Assembly (NCBI RefSeq): GCF_022557175.1
Contig: NZ_CP092915.1
Span: 496,001-560,000, forward strand
Direction: 5' to 3'
DNA length: 64,000 bases
Source of the DNA: Mycolicibacterium sp. YH-1
GTDB lineage: Bacteria > Actinomycetota > Actinomycetes > Mycobacteriales > Mycobacteriaceae
The position numbers and the translations under genes are program-made. The notes beneath the pieces are model-generated. The model saw only the letters and a list, made by a program, of their open reading frames with translations. It searched no databases and had not been told where the DNA came from. Below, one piece after another: positions 37,618 through 46,102 of the stretch (its first letter is position 1; every line of letters begins with the position of its first letter).

Positions 37618-38340
37618 ATGCGACAACCTGATCGGCCGCAGCTGGCCCTAGCCTCCATGATCGCTCTGACCTTCGTCACAGGCGTCGTCGACGCGGTCGG
37701 ATTCCTCGGACTCGACCGCGTGTTCACCGGCAACATGACGGGCAACATCGTCATCCTCGGCATGGGCGTCGCAGGTGCCGATGAACTGCCCGTACTGGGC
37801 CCCGCGGTGGCCCTGGCCGGATTCACCGCCGGCGCCTTCGCCGCGGGCTGGGTGCTGAGAGATCGCCCCGCCGGATCGCCTGCGTCCACCTGGGACCTGC
37901 GCGTCACCGTCCTGCTGAGTGTGGGCGCGGCGGTCCTGCTCGCATTGACCGTCGTCGCCGTCGTCATGGAGAACTTCGGCACGCACATGCAGGTGGTCAT
38001 CGCCACTGCCATCGCCGCGGTGATGGGTCAGCAAGCCATGGTCGCACGCAAGCTGGCGGTGAAGGACATGACCACTGTCGTGGTGACCTCCACATTGACG
38101 AGCCTGGCCGGTGAGACCTGGGTACGCGGGACGTCGGGCGCCATCGTCAACCGCAGGTTCAGCGCGATCCTCGTCATCTTCCTCGGCGCGCTGGCCGGTG
38201 CGGCGCTGCTGCAGATCCACATGGCCATCCCGCTGGGCGTTGCCGCCGCGGGCACCGTGGTCGTGGTGATCACCGGGCACCTTCTGTTACGCGAAAAGCG
38301 AGTCAGAAGACCCGATTTCGCTGAGACGAACCGCTCCTAG
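37618..38340 (+). CDS. DUF1275 (YoaK-family) membrane protein
   Basis: A 240-residue protein with about six transmembrane helices and the DUF1275 hallmarks TFVTGVVDAVGFLGLDRVFTGNMTGN-like start (residues 18-43) and later ATAIAAVMGQQAM and TSTLTSLAGE. Function is unknown; members are often beside transporters. It begins eight bases after the permease stop and is surely cotranscribed with it. The stop overlaps the convergent amidase stop within CTAG. Confidence 0.85.
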   Translation: MRQPDRPQLALASMIALTFVTGVVDAVGFLGLDRVFTGNMTGNIVILGMGVAGADELPVLGPAVALAGFTAGAFAAGWVLRDRPAGSPASTWDLRVTVLLSVGAAVLLALTVVAVVMENFGTHMQVVIATAIAAVMGQQAMVARKLAVKDMTTVVVTSTLTSLAGETWVRGTSGAIVNRRFSAILVIFLGALAGAALLQIHMAIPLGVAAAGTVVVVITGHLLLREKRVRRPDFAETNRS

Positions 38341-39686
38341 CGGATGTCGAGCAGCGCCGGCTCTCGCAGGTGATGTGCGGTTCGAGCCTGGTAGGCGGCA
38401 GCGAGATTGAGCACCGTCGACACGTCTCGACCCGCGATCTGCACACCGATGGGCAGACCGTCGGTGGTCATGCCGCACGGCACCGTGACAGCGGCCAGGC
38501 CGCACCAGCTGAACGGTCCGCACAGCCGCATCAGGGTCCCGACAATGGGGGCGCGACCCTCGTCATCGGCACGGTGCACACAGTCGTCCACCAGGGGTGC
38601 GGCTATCGGGGTCGTCGGGAGGACAAGGACATCGACGTCGGCCATGCCTGCGCGTAGGCGCCGTTCGAGGACCTCGAGTTCGCGCACGGCGTCCGCTCGC
38701 GCCTCCGGGGTGATGCGCTCGGCGTTCGCGAAATAGCTCGCCAGCTCCTCGCCGTATCGGTCGAGACGCTGTGGATACCATCCCGCGTTGCGGTGCACGT
38801 CGAGAAAGTCCGCCAACACGTAGACGGCACGCGGGGCGCTCCACGCAGGAAATGGCGGCACATCGGCGGTCACGACGCCGGCTCCGGCGGCCGCCAGCAC
38901 GTGCACGGCCTCCTCCACAGCGTCCCCGACCTCGTCGTCCAGCTCGCCGAGCGCTGCGCGCGCGACGGTGCCGACGCGCACGCCCATGGCCGAGCCAGGG
39001 ATGGGACACGGTGTGCCGGACAAGATTTCGAACATCAGCGCGAGGTCCAGTGCGTCTCTCGCGATCGGACCGCAGGTGTCGAGGCGGGGCGAGAAGGGGA
39101 GAATGCCGCCCACCGGTATATCCCGTGGAAGGGAGCGCAGCCCCGAGACGCCGCACAGTGCGGCAGGCACGCGTATCGACCCCCCAGTATCGCTGCCCAG
39201 CGCGGCTAGGCACTGCCCGGAGGCAACCGCCACCGCTGATCCGCCGCTCGAACCCCCTGGGATCCGCTGTGGATCCCAGGGATTGCGGGTCGGGGGAGTC
39301 GTGACCCCGTGCGCGAACTCATGGGTGTTGACCTTGCCGACGATCAGGGCGCCGGCCGCCCGGAGGCGCTCGACGGCCGGCGCGTCGGCGCGTGCAGCAT
39401 TTGATTCGGTGGCAGCGGATCCACCGCGGGTCGGCAGGCCGCGCACGTCGATGACATCCTTGACCGCGATCGGAACGCCATGCAGCGGACCGCGGACTCG
39501 GCCCGCGTCGGCCTCCCTCGTCAGTTCGATGGCGTCGTCGCGCACACCGTCCTCGTTGATCGCGACGAAGGCCCGCAGCAGCGGATCGACCTCCCGTATC
39601 CGTTCAAGTGACCGCTCGAGCAGCGTTAGGGGCGTCAGTTTCCTGTCGCGGACCTGTTGCGCCGCAACATGAACGGTCATGGGCAT
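38337..39686 (-). CDS. Amidase of the amidase-signature family
   Basis: A 449-residue hydrolase that cleaves a C-N amide bond. The Ser-cisSer-Lys triad is visible: lysine in PIAVKDVIDVRG, then the signature GGSSGGSAVAVASGQ with the cis-serine, and the nucleophile serine in GSDTGGSIRVPA. ATG 39686 is 13 bases from the preceding aldehyde dehydrogenase stop; ATG 39680 is an alternative. The partner subunits of GatCAB are absent, so it is a catabolic or detoxifying amidase. It may release an amine or ammonia from the island's substrate. Confidence 0.88.
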   Translation of the reverse strand: MPMTVHVAAQQVRDRKLTPLTLLERSLERIREVDPLLRAFVAINEDGVRDDAIELTREADAGRVRGPLHGVPIAVKDVIDVRGLPTRGGSAATESNAARADAPAVERLRAAGALIVGKVNTHEFAHGVTTPPTRNPWDPQRIPGGSSGGSAVAVASGQCLAALGSDTGGSIRVPAALCGVSGLRSLPRDIPVGGILPFSPRLDTCGPIARDALDLALMFEILSGTPCPIPGSAMGVRVGTVARAALGELDDEVGDAVEEAVHVLAAAGAGVVTADVPPFPAWSAPRAVYVLADFLDVHRNAGWYPQRLDRYGEELASYFANAERITPEARADAVRELEVLERRLRAGMADVDVLVLPTTPIAAPLVDDCVHRADDEGRAPIVGTLMRLCGPFSWCGLAAVTVPCGMTTDGLPIGVQIAGRDVSTVLNLAAAYQARTAHHLREPALLDIR

Positions 39687-39699
39687 CGAGCCTGTGGAG

Positions 39700-41124
39700 C
39701 TACTCGACGGAGAAGTGCACATTCTTCACCTCGGTGAACTGTTCGACACCTTCGATTCCGCGGGTGCGCCCGAGGCCGGAAGCCTTGAATCCCCCACTCG
39801 GCATCTCTGGATAGGACTTGTTGTAGCCATTGACCCAGACGGTGCCGGCGTCGATTGCACCCGCCACCCGCCACGCGCGGTTGACGTCGGACGTCCACAC
39901 CGCTCCGACCAGACCGAACGATGTTGCGTTGGCGGACGATACCGCCTGGTCCTCATCATCGAACGGTTCGATCGTGACGACCGGGCCGAAGACGTCATCC
40001 TGGACGATCGGGGAGTCCAGGTCGACGTCTGTGACGACGGCCGGGGAGATGAAGCCGCCCGGCAGGCCCGCCGGGTGCAGTTCCCTGCCCCCGGTCAGGA
40101 CGGTGGCGGTCCTGCGGGCGTCATCGAGGACTCCGGCGACCCGTCGGGCATGCGCCGGGGAGATCAGCGGCCCGATGTCGGTCTCGTCGGATCGGGGATC
40201 TCCGACCCGCAATCGGGCTGTCCCCTCGACGATTCGCTCCACCACCTGGCGGTGGACCGCCTTGTCGACCAGCACTCGCGTGCAGGCCATACACATCTGG
40301 CCTGCGGTGATGAACGCCGCCGACAGGATGGCGTCGCACGCCCTGTCCACGTCACTGTCACGAAACACGACGGCGACACCTTTGCCGCCGAGTTCGAGCA
40401 GTGGGCGAGTCAGGTCCGCAGCTGCCGCCGCCATGATGTGCCGACCGACCTCAGACGAGCCCGTGAACGAGACGGCGCGAATGAGCGGGTGGCGCACCAG
40501 GGCGTCGCCGACGACGCGATCGCCGATGACGACCTGGACCGCGTCCTCGGGCACTCCCGCGTCGTGGCCGAGCGCCACGACGCGTGCGGTCACTGACGCC
40601 GTCTGCGGGGACGGTTTGACCACGGCTGTCACACCCGCTGCCAGCCCGGGCGAAAGGTCCCGCAGCAGCAACAGAACGGGCCAGTTCCACGGCACGATGA
40701 ACGCCGACAGCCCCACCGGCTGGCGGACGAGGTGCAGGATGTTCCCGTCGGCGAGCGTGCCGGCCCGCCCCCCGATGAACCGGCACAGGCCGGCGTTGTA
40801 TTGCAGCGCCTCAGCGGCGCCGGCCACCTCCGCGCGCGCCTCTCGCACCGGCTTTCCCGTTTGCGCCACCAGGGCGCCGACGAGTTCGTCGGCGTGGACC
40901 AAGAGATTCTGCGCCCACAGCGTCATCACCTTGGCCCGGTGTCGGTGGTCCCGAGCCCAGTCCCGAAGGCCTGCATGCGCTGCCGTCACCACCCGATCGA
41001 GTTCATCCGGGGTGGTCGCGGCGATAGCCCCGAGCGGGGCGAGCGACGTGGGGTCGATCGGCGTCGCGTCCTCGTCGGAACCCCAGGTGACTGGCCGGGA
41101 TACCGGTGGCGCCGTGCTCGTCAC
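39700..41124 (-). CDS. Aldehyde dehydrogenase (betaine/aminobutyraldehyde type)
   Basis: A 474-residue aldehyde dehydrogenase. Motifs: FIVPWNWPVLLLLRDLSPGLAAG, AVSFTGSSEVGRHI, catalytic glutamate in LLELGGKGVAVVF and catalytic cysteine in AGQMCMACTRV. VNGYNKSYPEMPSGGFKASGLGR is typical of enzymes acting on amino- or betaine aldehydes, but this is not decisive. GTG 41124 overlaps the SDR stop by four bases. With the SDR upstream it forms an alcohol to aldehyde to acid pair; with the amidase it forms the leftward unit SDR-ALDH-amidase. Confidence 0.87.
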   Translation of the reverse strand: MTSTAPPVSRPVTWGSDEDATPIDPTSLAPLGAIAATTPDELDRVVTAAHAGLRDWARDHRHRAKVMTLWAQNLLVHADELVGALVAQTGKPVREARAEVAGAAEALQYNAGLCRFIGGRAGTLADGNILHLVRQPVGLSAFIVPWNWPVLLLLRDLSPGLAAGVTAVVKPSPQTASVTARVVALGHDAGVPEDAVQVVIGDRVVGDALVRHPLIRAVSFTGSSEVGRHIMAAAAADLTRPLLELGGKGVAVVFRDSDVDRACDAILSAAFITAGQMCMACTRVLVDKAVHRQVVERIVEGTARLRVGDPRSDETDIGPLISPAHARRVAGVLDDARRTATVLTGGRELHPAGLPGGFISPAVVTDVDLDSPIVQDDVFGPVVTIEPFDDEDQAVSSANATSFGLVGAVWTSDVNRAWRVAGAIDAGTVWVNGYNKSYPEMPSGGFKASGLGRTRGIEGVEQFTEVKNVHFSVE

Positions 41125-41921
41125 GCGAACACCTGACCGCCGTCGACCAAGATCGTCTGACCCGTGACAAAACCGCTGGTCTGGCTCGCGAGCCACAGCA
41201 CGGCGCCCACCAGGTCGCTCGGAGTCATCTCACGGGCCAGTGCGCGGGTCTGGGCGGAGCGGGCGGCGTAGCCGTCCGGGTTTATCGCCTCGGTGGCCGA
41301 GTCCGAGACCAGCCCCGGGGCAACGCCATTGACCCGGATGTTGTGAGCGCCCAGCTCGCGCGCGGCGGCGCGGGTGAGCCCGTCGACCGCGGCCTTGGAC
41401 GCAACGTAGTGCGCGAAGCCGGGCACACCGGCTCTAGCGACAGTGGAGCTGATGTTGACCACTCGGCCACCCCCGCGCTCGATGAACAGTGGCGTGACGG
41501 CCTTGATGGCCTGCCAGCTGCCCCGGACGTTGACCCGGAGCGTGGTGTCCCAGTCGTCGTTGCTCAGCTCGCGTAGCGACCGCTTCGGTCCCAGCGACCG
41601 ATAGATGGCCGCATTGTTGATCAGCGCGTCGAGGCCGCCGAATCGTTCGACGGCGAGGACCGCGGCCGCCGCGAGGTCGTCATCGGACGTGACGTCGACC
41701 GTGGTGAAAACTGCCTTGCCCGGGCCGAGTTCGGTGGCGCGGTCGGCGAGTTCCTGTCCTGCTTCGGCGGTCTGCGCAACGTCGGTGGCGATGACGTCGG
41801 CCCCCGCAGAGACGAGGGCGCAGACATACTCGGCGCCGATGTCACCGGTGGCACCGGTGACCATGACGACGTCACCAGTGAGGTCGATGGATGGTCTGGA
41901 GGACACGTTGATTCCTTTCAC
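41121..41921 (-). CDS. Short-chain dehydrogenase/reductase
   Basis: A 266-residue SDR. The cofactor motif is VTGATGDIG, where the middle glycine of the classical TGxxxGxG is shifted and replaced by aspartate. The catalytic set is present: LINNAAIY, serine in VVNISSTVA and Y-x3-K in HYVASKAAV. The end FVTGQTILVDGGQVF is standard. The long insertion typical of mycofactocin-coupled SDRs is not obvious. It is the first gene of the SDR-ALDH-amidase unit, 59 bases after the second permease gene. Confidence 0.87.
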   Translation of the reverse strand: MKGINVSSRPSIDLTGDVVMVTGATGDIGAEYVCALVSAGADVIATDVAQTAEAGQELADRATELGPGKAVFTTVDVTSDDDLAAAAVLAVERFGGLDALINNAAIYRSLGPKRSLRELSNDDWDTTLRVNVRGSWQAIKAVTPLFIERGGGRVVNISSTVARAGVPGFAHYVASKAAVDGLTRAAARELGAHNIRVNGVAPGLVSDSATEAINPDGYAARSAQTRALAREMTPSDLVGAVLWLASQTSGFVTGQTILVDGGQVFA

Positions 41922-41980
41922 ATGCGTTGTTATTTCTCACTCAAATGCGTTGTCATGGCGTCACGTTCAATCCGGTGAAC

Positions 41981-43558
41981 TCACCAGATGAGCGCCGCCA
42001 GGGCCACACTCAGGATCAGGCCGGACACGACGGGCACGAACAGCCGGCGGGCAAGCGTCGTCACGGGTATGCCGGTGAAGCCGGCGACGGCGACGAGCGA
42101 GGACCAGATGATGAGCGTTCCGCCACCGGTCCATCCGGCCGCGTTCTGCGCTATGGCCGCCAGGGTGGCGGCGTCCGCGCCGGACGAGTGGGCGAGCGCG
42201 TCAGCCAGTCCTCCGGTGAACGGAAGGCCGGCCCAGCCCGAACCATCCAGACCGATGAGCATGCCGGCGATCAGCATGGCGAACATCACCAGCACCGGAT
42301 TGTCGGGGATGAAACGCTCACCGCTGCCGATGATGTCGAAGAGGAACGCGGGTGGTTCGACGTCCTCGGGGAGCAGCATGATGCGGCCGGCGAAGTCCGA
42401 GATGCCGATGAGCACGAAGCCGGCGACCGGGATGACGACACCCATGGCGCGGAAGGCGACCACCAGTCCGTCGACGAAGTGTTGCCCGGTCCGGTCCAGA
42501 CGGTCGGTACCTCCGGTGGTGAGGCTGACGACGAGTGTGAGGAGCAGGGCGAGGCCCCCGACGAGGGCGGCGCCGCTGCCGCTCTCCACCGGCGGTACCC
42601 AGTCGGTGAGCCTGCCGAGCAATATGAACGCGACCAGCGCACCGAAGACAATCGGAACCAGTATGGCGAACAACTTGGCCCGCATCCCGTCGGTGGGCAC
42701 GACATCGTCCGAGAGGTCGACCGATGCGTCGGGTAGCTCGTCTACGTCGTCGGCCGATCCGTTTGTGGACGGAGGCGGGGCGATGACCTGCTCCCTCTTG
42801 GTCAACAACGCCCGGCCGACGGCGGTGGACACGCGATCGCCCAACGTGGCTGTAGCGGCGCCGCCAGCGGTTGCCTCAGCGTCCTGGCGGTTGGCTCGTC
42901 GCGTCGCGGTCAGCACTCGTTCCGTCGACCGAGCGCGGACGTGCAACACGTACGTCATCGTGATGGCGACCGCGCCCACCACCCAGCTGAGGATCAGCGC
43001 CCGGTCGGCGATGAGGCCGGCCGAGACACCCGCTCCGCTGGCCGACAGGCTCGGAGCCACGCCGATCACGTAGTCGGAGGCCAGTGCCATGCCCTGCCCG
43101 GCGATCGCCATCGCCATGGCGGCGGCCAGTGGCGAGAGACCCGTGCGGATGGCGGCAGGCAGCAGTATCGCGGCGATGAGACCAAGGGCTGGAGTCGGCC
43201 AGAAGACCATCGACAGCAGGTACGTGACGCCGAATAGGACGAAGTAGGACAGCGTGCCGTTCTTCATAAGTCGTGCAATGGGATTGATCATCCGCTGCTC
43301 TGCGCCGACCCTCTTCATCGCGCCGAGCATGGCCGTGACCGCGGTCAGAACCAGGAAGATGTTCAAGAGTTCCGTCGTGGCGACCGCGGCTGCACTGAAC
43401 ACGCTGCCGACGCCCTTCAGGAGGTCACCGGTGTACACCCACGTCGTCAGAAACGTCGCGATAATGGCGGGGACCACCACACTCTTTCGCGCGACCATGA
43501 AACCGATCAGCGACAGGATTCCGACGATGTAGACGCCGTGCGCTGCGGTCAGGTGCAT
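41981..43558 (-). CDS. Multi-pass permease, ion-transporter type (paralogue 2)
   Basis: A 525-residue membrane protein, clearly paralogous to the permease at 36023. Shared elements are ELLNIFLVLTAVTAMLGA, MVFWPTPALGLIAAILLPAAIR, MAIAGQGMALASDYVIGVAP and GSGWAGLPFTGGLADAL, with a polar linker between two membrane halves (about 220-290). Family assignment is uncertain, as for paralogue 1. It heads the leftward unit permease-SDR-ALDH-amidase. Its upstream region has a CRP-like palindrome and shares the nine-mer GTGCACTCT with the promoter of paralogue 1. Confidence 0.75.
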   Translation of the reverse strand: MHLTAAHGVYIVGILSLIGFMVARKSVVVPAIIATFLTTWVYTGDLLKGVGSVFSAAAVATTELLNIFLVLTAVTAMLGAMKRVGAEQRMINPIARLMKNGTLSYFVLFGVTYLLSMVFWPTPALGLIAAILLPAAIRTGLSPLAAAMAMAIAGQGMALASDYVIGVAPSLSASGAGVSAGLIADRALILSWVVGAVAITMTYVLHVRARSTERVLTATRRANRQDAEATAGGAATATLGDRVSTAVGRALLTKREQVIAPPPSTNGSADDVDELPDASVDLSDDVVPTDGMRAKLFAILVPIVFGALVAFILLGRLTDWVPPVESGSGAALVGGLALLLTLVVSLTTGGTDRLDRTGQHFVDGLVVAFRAMGVVIPVAGFVLIGISDFAGRIMLLPEDVEPPAFLFDIIGSGERFIPDNPVLVMFAMLIAGMLIGLDGSGWAGLPFTGGLADALAHSSGADAATLAAIAQNAAGWTGGGTLIIWSSLVAVAGFTGIPVTTLARRLFVPVVSGLILSVALAALIW

Positions 43559-43652
43559 GTTGCCCTCCGGGTTGGTTTCGGCGCCGCCACATCAGTGGAT
43601 GACTGGTCAGGGTTGGAACAGTCGATGACGTGCCCTGCGGGCTTCAGGAGGG

Positions 43653-43674
43653 CACCGTGATCGAGATCACGGTG
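43653..43674. promoter_or_regulatory. CRP-like palindrome upstream of permease 2
   Basis: Arms CACCGTGATC and GATCACGGTG are perfect complements around a two-base centre. The inner part reads GTGA-N6-TCAC, the core of CRP/Cmr sites in mycobacteria. It lies about 95-115 bases upstream of the permease start, which fits activation by cAMP-CRP and therefore carbon control of the island. Confidence 0.6.
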
Positions 43675-43701
43675 TAGACGTTAAGGGTCGCTGGGGGGCC
43701 A

Positions 43702-43719
43702 GACAAAGGTCACTTTGTC
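43702..43719. promoter_or_regulatory. Perfect inverted repeat upstream of permease 2
   Basis: GACAAAG (43702-43708) and CTTTGTC (43713-43719) with four bases between. The AT content stands out from the surroundings, as expected for an operator. The regulator is unknown. Confidence 0.5.
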
Positions 43720-43874
43720 CAGCAGGGTGCAAACTGGCCGTGCACTCTGCACCTGGTGTTCACGGCTCGGTCAGGTATGACCGGCGTCGAAGTGTCAGCG
43801 GAATCGGACCGCTGGGGACCGCATTCGGCCACAACGAAGGGCCGCAGGGCGTTTCGCCACTACGGCCCGTTCGC

Positions 43875-43894
43875 CTCAGCCGACTCGGGCTGAG
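43875..43894 (-). terminator. Hairpin after the methyltransferase gene
   Basis: CTCAGCC (43875-43881) and GGCTGAG (43888-43894) pair around six bases. Read on the minus strand it lies 17 bases past the methyltransferase stop. Confidence 0.5.
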
Positions 43895-43911
43895 CCGGAT
43901 TCAGTCCACCG

Positions 43912-44604
43912 CTAGCCCGGTTTGTGTGCGGTGAGCAGGAACGCGGGTAACTTCATGCGTCCCTTGTCATCACGGTCGTGCTTCGGCAGCGGCAGGTCGA
44001 CGCCTGGCGGCGCAGCCATGATGTTGGCGTGGATGAACGCGGGCCGGACGTCGGCCACCGCCCAGTACTTACCCACGGCGTCGCGCAACTCGGTCTCGTC
44101 CACCTCGTTGGGCTTGGCGTCCCATTCGTCGGGGAACGCACCCTTGGCGAACACCAGGATGTAGTACACGGCACCCGGCGCGGCGGCCCGCAGCACCGAC
44201 TGCTGGTACCCGTCGCGGCCCTCGACGGGCAGCGAGTGGAACAGCGTCGAGTCGATGATCGTGTTGAACCGGCCGTCGAAACCGGTGAACGCGGTGATAT
44301 CGCCCTGGACGAAGGTGGCGTTGGGCAGGTTGCGCTCCGCGGCGGCCTGCGTCGCCGCGGCGATCGCCGTCGGCGACAGATCGATGCCGACCACGGTGTA
44401 ACCGTCAGCGGCCAGCGTCAGCGCCAGTTCGGCGTGCCCGCAGCCCGCGTCCAGCACGTCACCGGTGACCTTGCCATCGCGGATGAGTGCCGCCAGCTCA
44501 GGCTGTGGCTCGCCGATGTTCCACGGTGGTGGTCCCTCGAAATCGCCCTCCCCGCGGTAGGCGCCGTCCCAGTCCAGTACCTCAGGATTCATTGAGTCAC
44601 TCAT
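43912..44604 (-). CDS. Class I SAM-dependent methyltransferase
   Basis: A 230-residue methyltransferase. SAM motif I is VLDAGCGHAELALTLAADG, motif II VVGIDLSPTAIAAA, and the acidic motif NTIIDSTLFHSLP. It resembles the thiol/halide (TPMT-like) and tellurite-resistance branch of small methyltransferases, and in M. tuberculosis a similar gene (Rv3699, from memory) sits at the same place. ATG 44604 is chosen; ATG 44613 would add three residues. It lies 10 bases after the GCS2 ligase gene, third in a three-gene leftward operon. Confidence 0.85.
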   Translation of the reverse strand: MSDSMNPEVLDWDGAYRGEGDFEGPPPWNIGEPQPELAALIRDGKVTGDVLDAGCGHAELALTLAADGYTVVGIDLSPTAIAAATQAAAERNLPNATFVQGDITAFTGFDGRFNTIIDSTLFHSLPVEGRDGYQQSVLRAAAPGAVYYILVFAKGAFPDEWDAKPNEVDETELRDAVGKYWAVADVRPAFIHANIMAAPPGVDLPLPKHDRDDKGRMKLPAFLLTAHKPG

Positions 44605-44614
44605 GAATTCCAAC

Positions 44615-46093
44615 CTACGCGGGGCCGTCCCAGGTGTGCACGGGCTCGTTGCTGTGCATGCGCTGGCAGTAGAGTCGCAGCATCTCGGCCAGCGCCTGGG
44701 GCCTGGTCAGGCCTCGCTCCTGCAGCGCGTGCACCGTCTGCACCTGCCAGACCGCACCGTTGCGGCCCGTCCTCGCCCGCCCCTCGATGACGCCGAGAAA
44801 TCGCTCACGCACCTCGGTGGCGACACCCCGTCGGCGGAGGCCCTCGTGGGCCATCGGCAGCAGTTCGCGCAGGACTAGTTCATCGGCCGCGACACGTCCC
44901 AGACCGGGCCAGTACAGCTGCGCGTCCATACCGTGTCGCGCCGCGGAGCGGAAGTTCTGTTCGGCGGCAGCGAAACTCAGCTTCGTCCAGACGGGGCGGT
45001 CGTCGTCGGCCATCGTCCGCAGCGCCCCGTAGTAGAAGGCGGCGTTCGCGATGGTGTCCACGACGGTGGGGCCGGCGGGCAGGACGCGGTTCTCCACCCG
45101 AAGGTGGGGCCGGCCGTCCACCACGTCATAGACGGGACGGTTCCACCGGTAGATGGTGCCGTTGTGTAGACGAAGCTCCGGCAGCGTCGGCGTCCGCCCC
45201 GCCGCGAGTTCGGCCACCGGGTCCTCGTCGGAGAGTTCGGGAAGCAGTGACGGGAAGTACCGCACGTTCTCCTCGAACAGGTCGAATATCGAGGTGATCC
45301 AGCGTTCCCCGAACCACACCCGCGGCCGCACGCCCTGCGTGCGCAGTTCGTCGGGACGAGTGTCGGTGGCCTGGGCGAAAAGTTCGATGCGCGTCTCCGC
45401 CCACAGCTCGTGGCCGAAGAAGTAGGGGGAGTTGGCGCCAAGGCACAGCTGCGGCCCCGCCAGCACCTGAGCGGCGTTCCAGTTGTGGGCGAAGTCGGCG
45501 GGGGAGACCTGCTGGTGCAACTGCACGCTGGTGCACGCGGATTCGGGCGCGATGGATGCTGCCTGCACACTGAGCCGTTCCGGACCGGAGATGTCGATGA
45601 CCATGTCCTCGCCGCGCGCGGTGAAGATCGAGTCGTTGAGCGCCCGGTAGCGAGTCGACTCGCTCATCCAGTCGCCCGACAGATGCTCGGGCATGAGGGT
45701 GGGCAGGATGCCGATCATCACGATGTGTGCGCCGTCGGTGTTGGCCCTCTCCTCTGCGGCGTTGAGGCTGGCGCGTATCTCGAGCTCGAGGCCAAGGGCG
45801 GCGTCCCCCGGCAGCGGCCGCGGTGGGACGTTGAATTCGATGTTGTAGGCGCCCAATTCGGTCTGGAAGGCGGGGTTGGCTATCGAGGCCAGCACCTCGG
45901 AGTTGCTCATCGCCGGCTGGTATTGGCCGTCGACCAGGTTGCACTCGATCTCCATACCGGTCAGCGGCCGTTCGAAGTCGAAGCTGGACTGGCGCAACAT
46001 CGTCTCGAAGACGTCCAGGCTCAGGGCTACCTTGCGCCGGTACTGCTGCCGTTGCGCTCGACTGAACTCGGTCTGACTGACCTCATCGCCCAC
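44615..46093 (-). CDS. Glutamate-cysteine ligase-like (GCS2) protein
   Basis: A 492-residue ATP-dependent carboxylate-amine ligase related to plant-type glutamate-cysteine ligases. Visible are LTGMEIECNLVDG (N-terminal metal and nucleotide strand), YNIEFNVPPRPL, TSVQLHQQVSPADF, CLGANSPYFFG and HLRVENRVLPAGPTVVD. It is not EgtA, which is encoded separately at 9147, so the window holds two ligases of this superfamily. GTG 46093 starts the gene, nine bases from the upstream methyltransferase stop. Substrates unknown; an amino acid coupled to glutamate is plausible. Confidence 0.83.
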   Translation of the reverse strand: MGDEVSQTEFSRAQRQQYRRKVALSLDVFETMLRQSSFDFERPLTGMEIECNLVDGQYQPAMSNSEVLASIANPAFQTELGAYNIEFNVPPRPLPGDAALGLELEIRASLNAAEERANTDGAHIVMIGILPTLMPEHLSGDWMSESTRYRALNDSIFTARGEDMVIDISGPERLSVQAASIAPESACTSVQLHQQVSPADFAHNWNAAQVLAGPQLCLGANSPYFFGHELWAETRIELFAQATDTRPDELRTQGVRPRVWFGERWITSIFDLFEENVRYFPSLLPELSDEDPVAELAAGRTPTLPELRLHNGTIYRWNRPVYDVVDGRPHLRVENRVLPAGPTVVDTIANAAFYYGALRTMADDDRPVWTKLSFAAAEQNFRSAARHGMDAQLYWPGLGRVAADELVLRELLPMAHEGLRRRGVATEVRERFLGVIEGRARTGRNGAVWQVQTVHALQERGLTRPQALAEMLRLYCQRMHSNEPVHTWDGPA

Positions 46094-46102
46094 GACACGA
46101 GC

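Larger units (their letters stand above)
43559..43911. other. 353-base intergenic region with several regulatory-looking repeats
   Basis: No credible gene is found. Starting from the permease start the region holds a CRP-like palindrome (43653-43674), an inverted repeat with GACAAAG arms (43702-43719), a TGCA/TGCAC cluster (43728-43752) including the nine-mer GTGCACTCT (43740-43748), and a hairpin next to the methyltransferase gene (43875-43894). A 64-codon open frame on the plus strand (43740-43934) has no ribosome site or family likeness and is not called. Confidence 0.5.

Noticed and set aside
43740..43934. 64-codon plus-strand open frame
   Set aside because: No ribosome site or recognisable sequence, and it overlaps regulatory repeats and a terminator hairpin.
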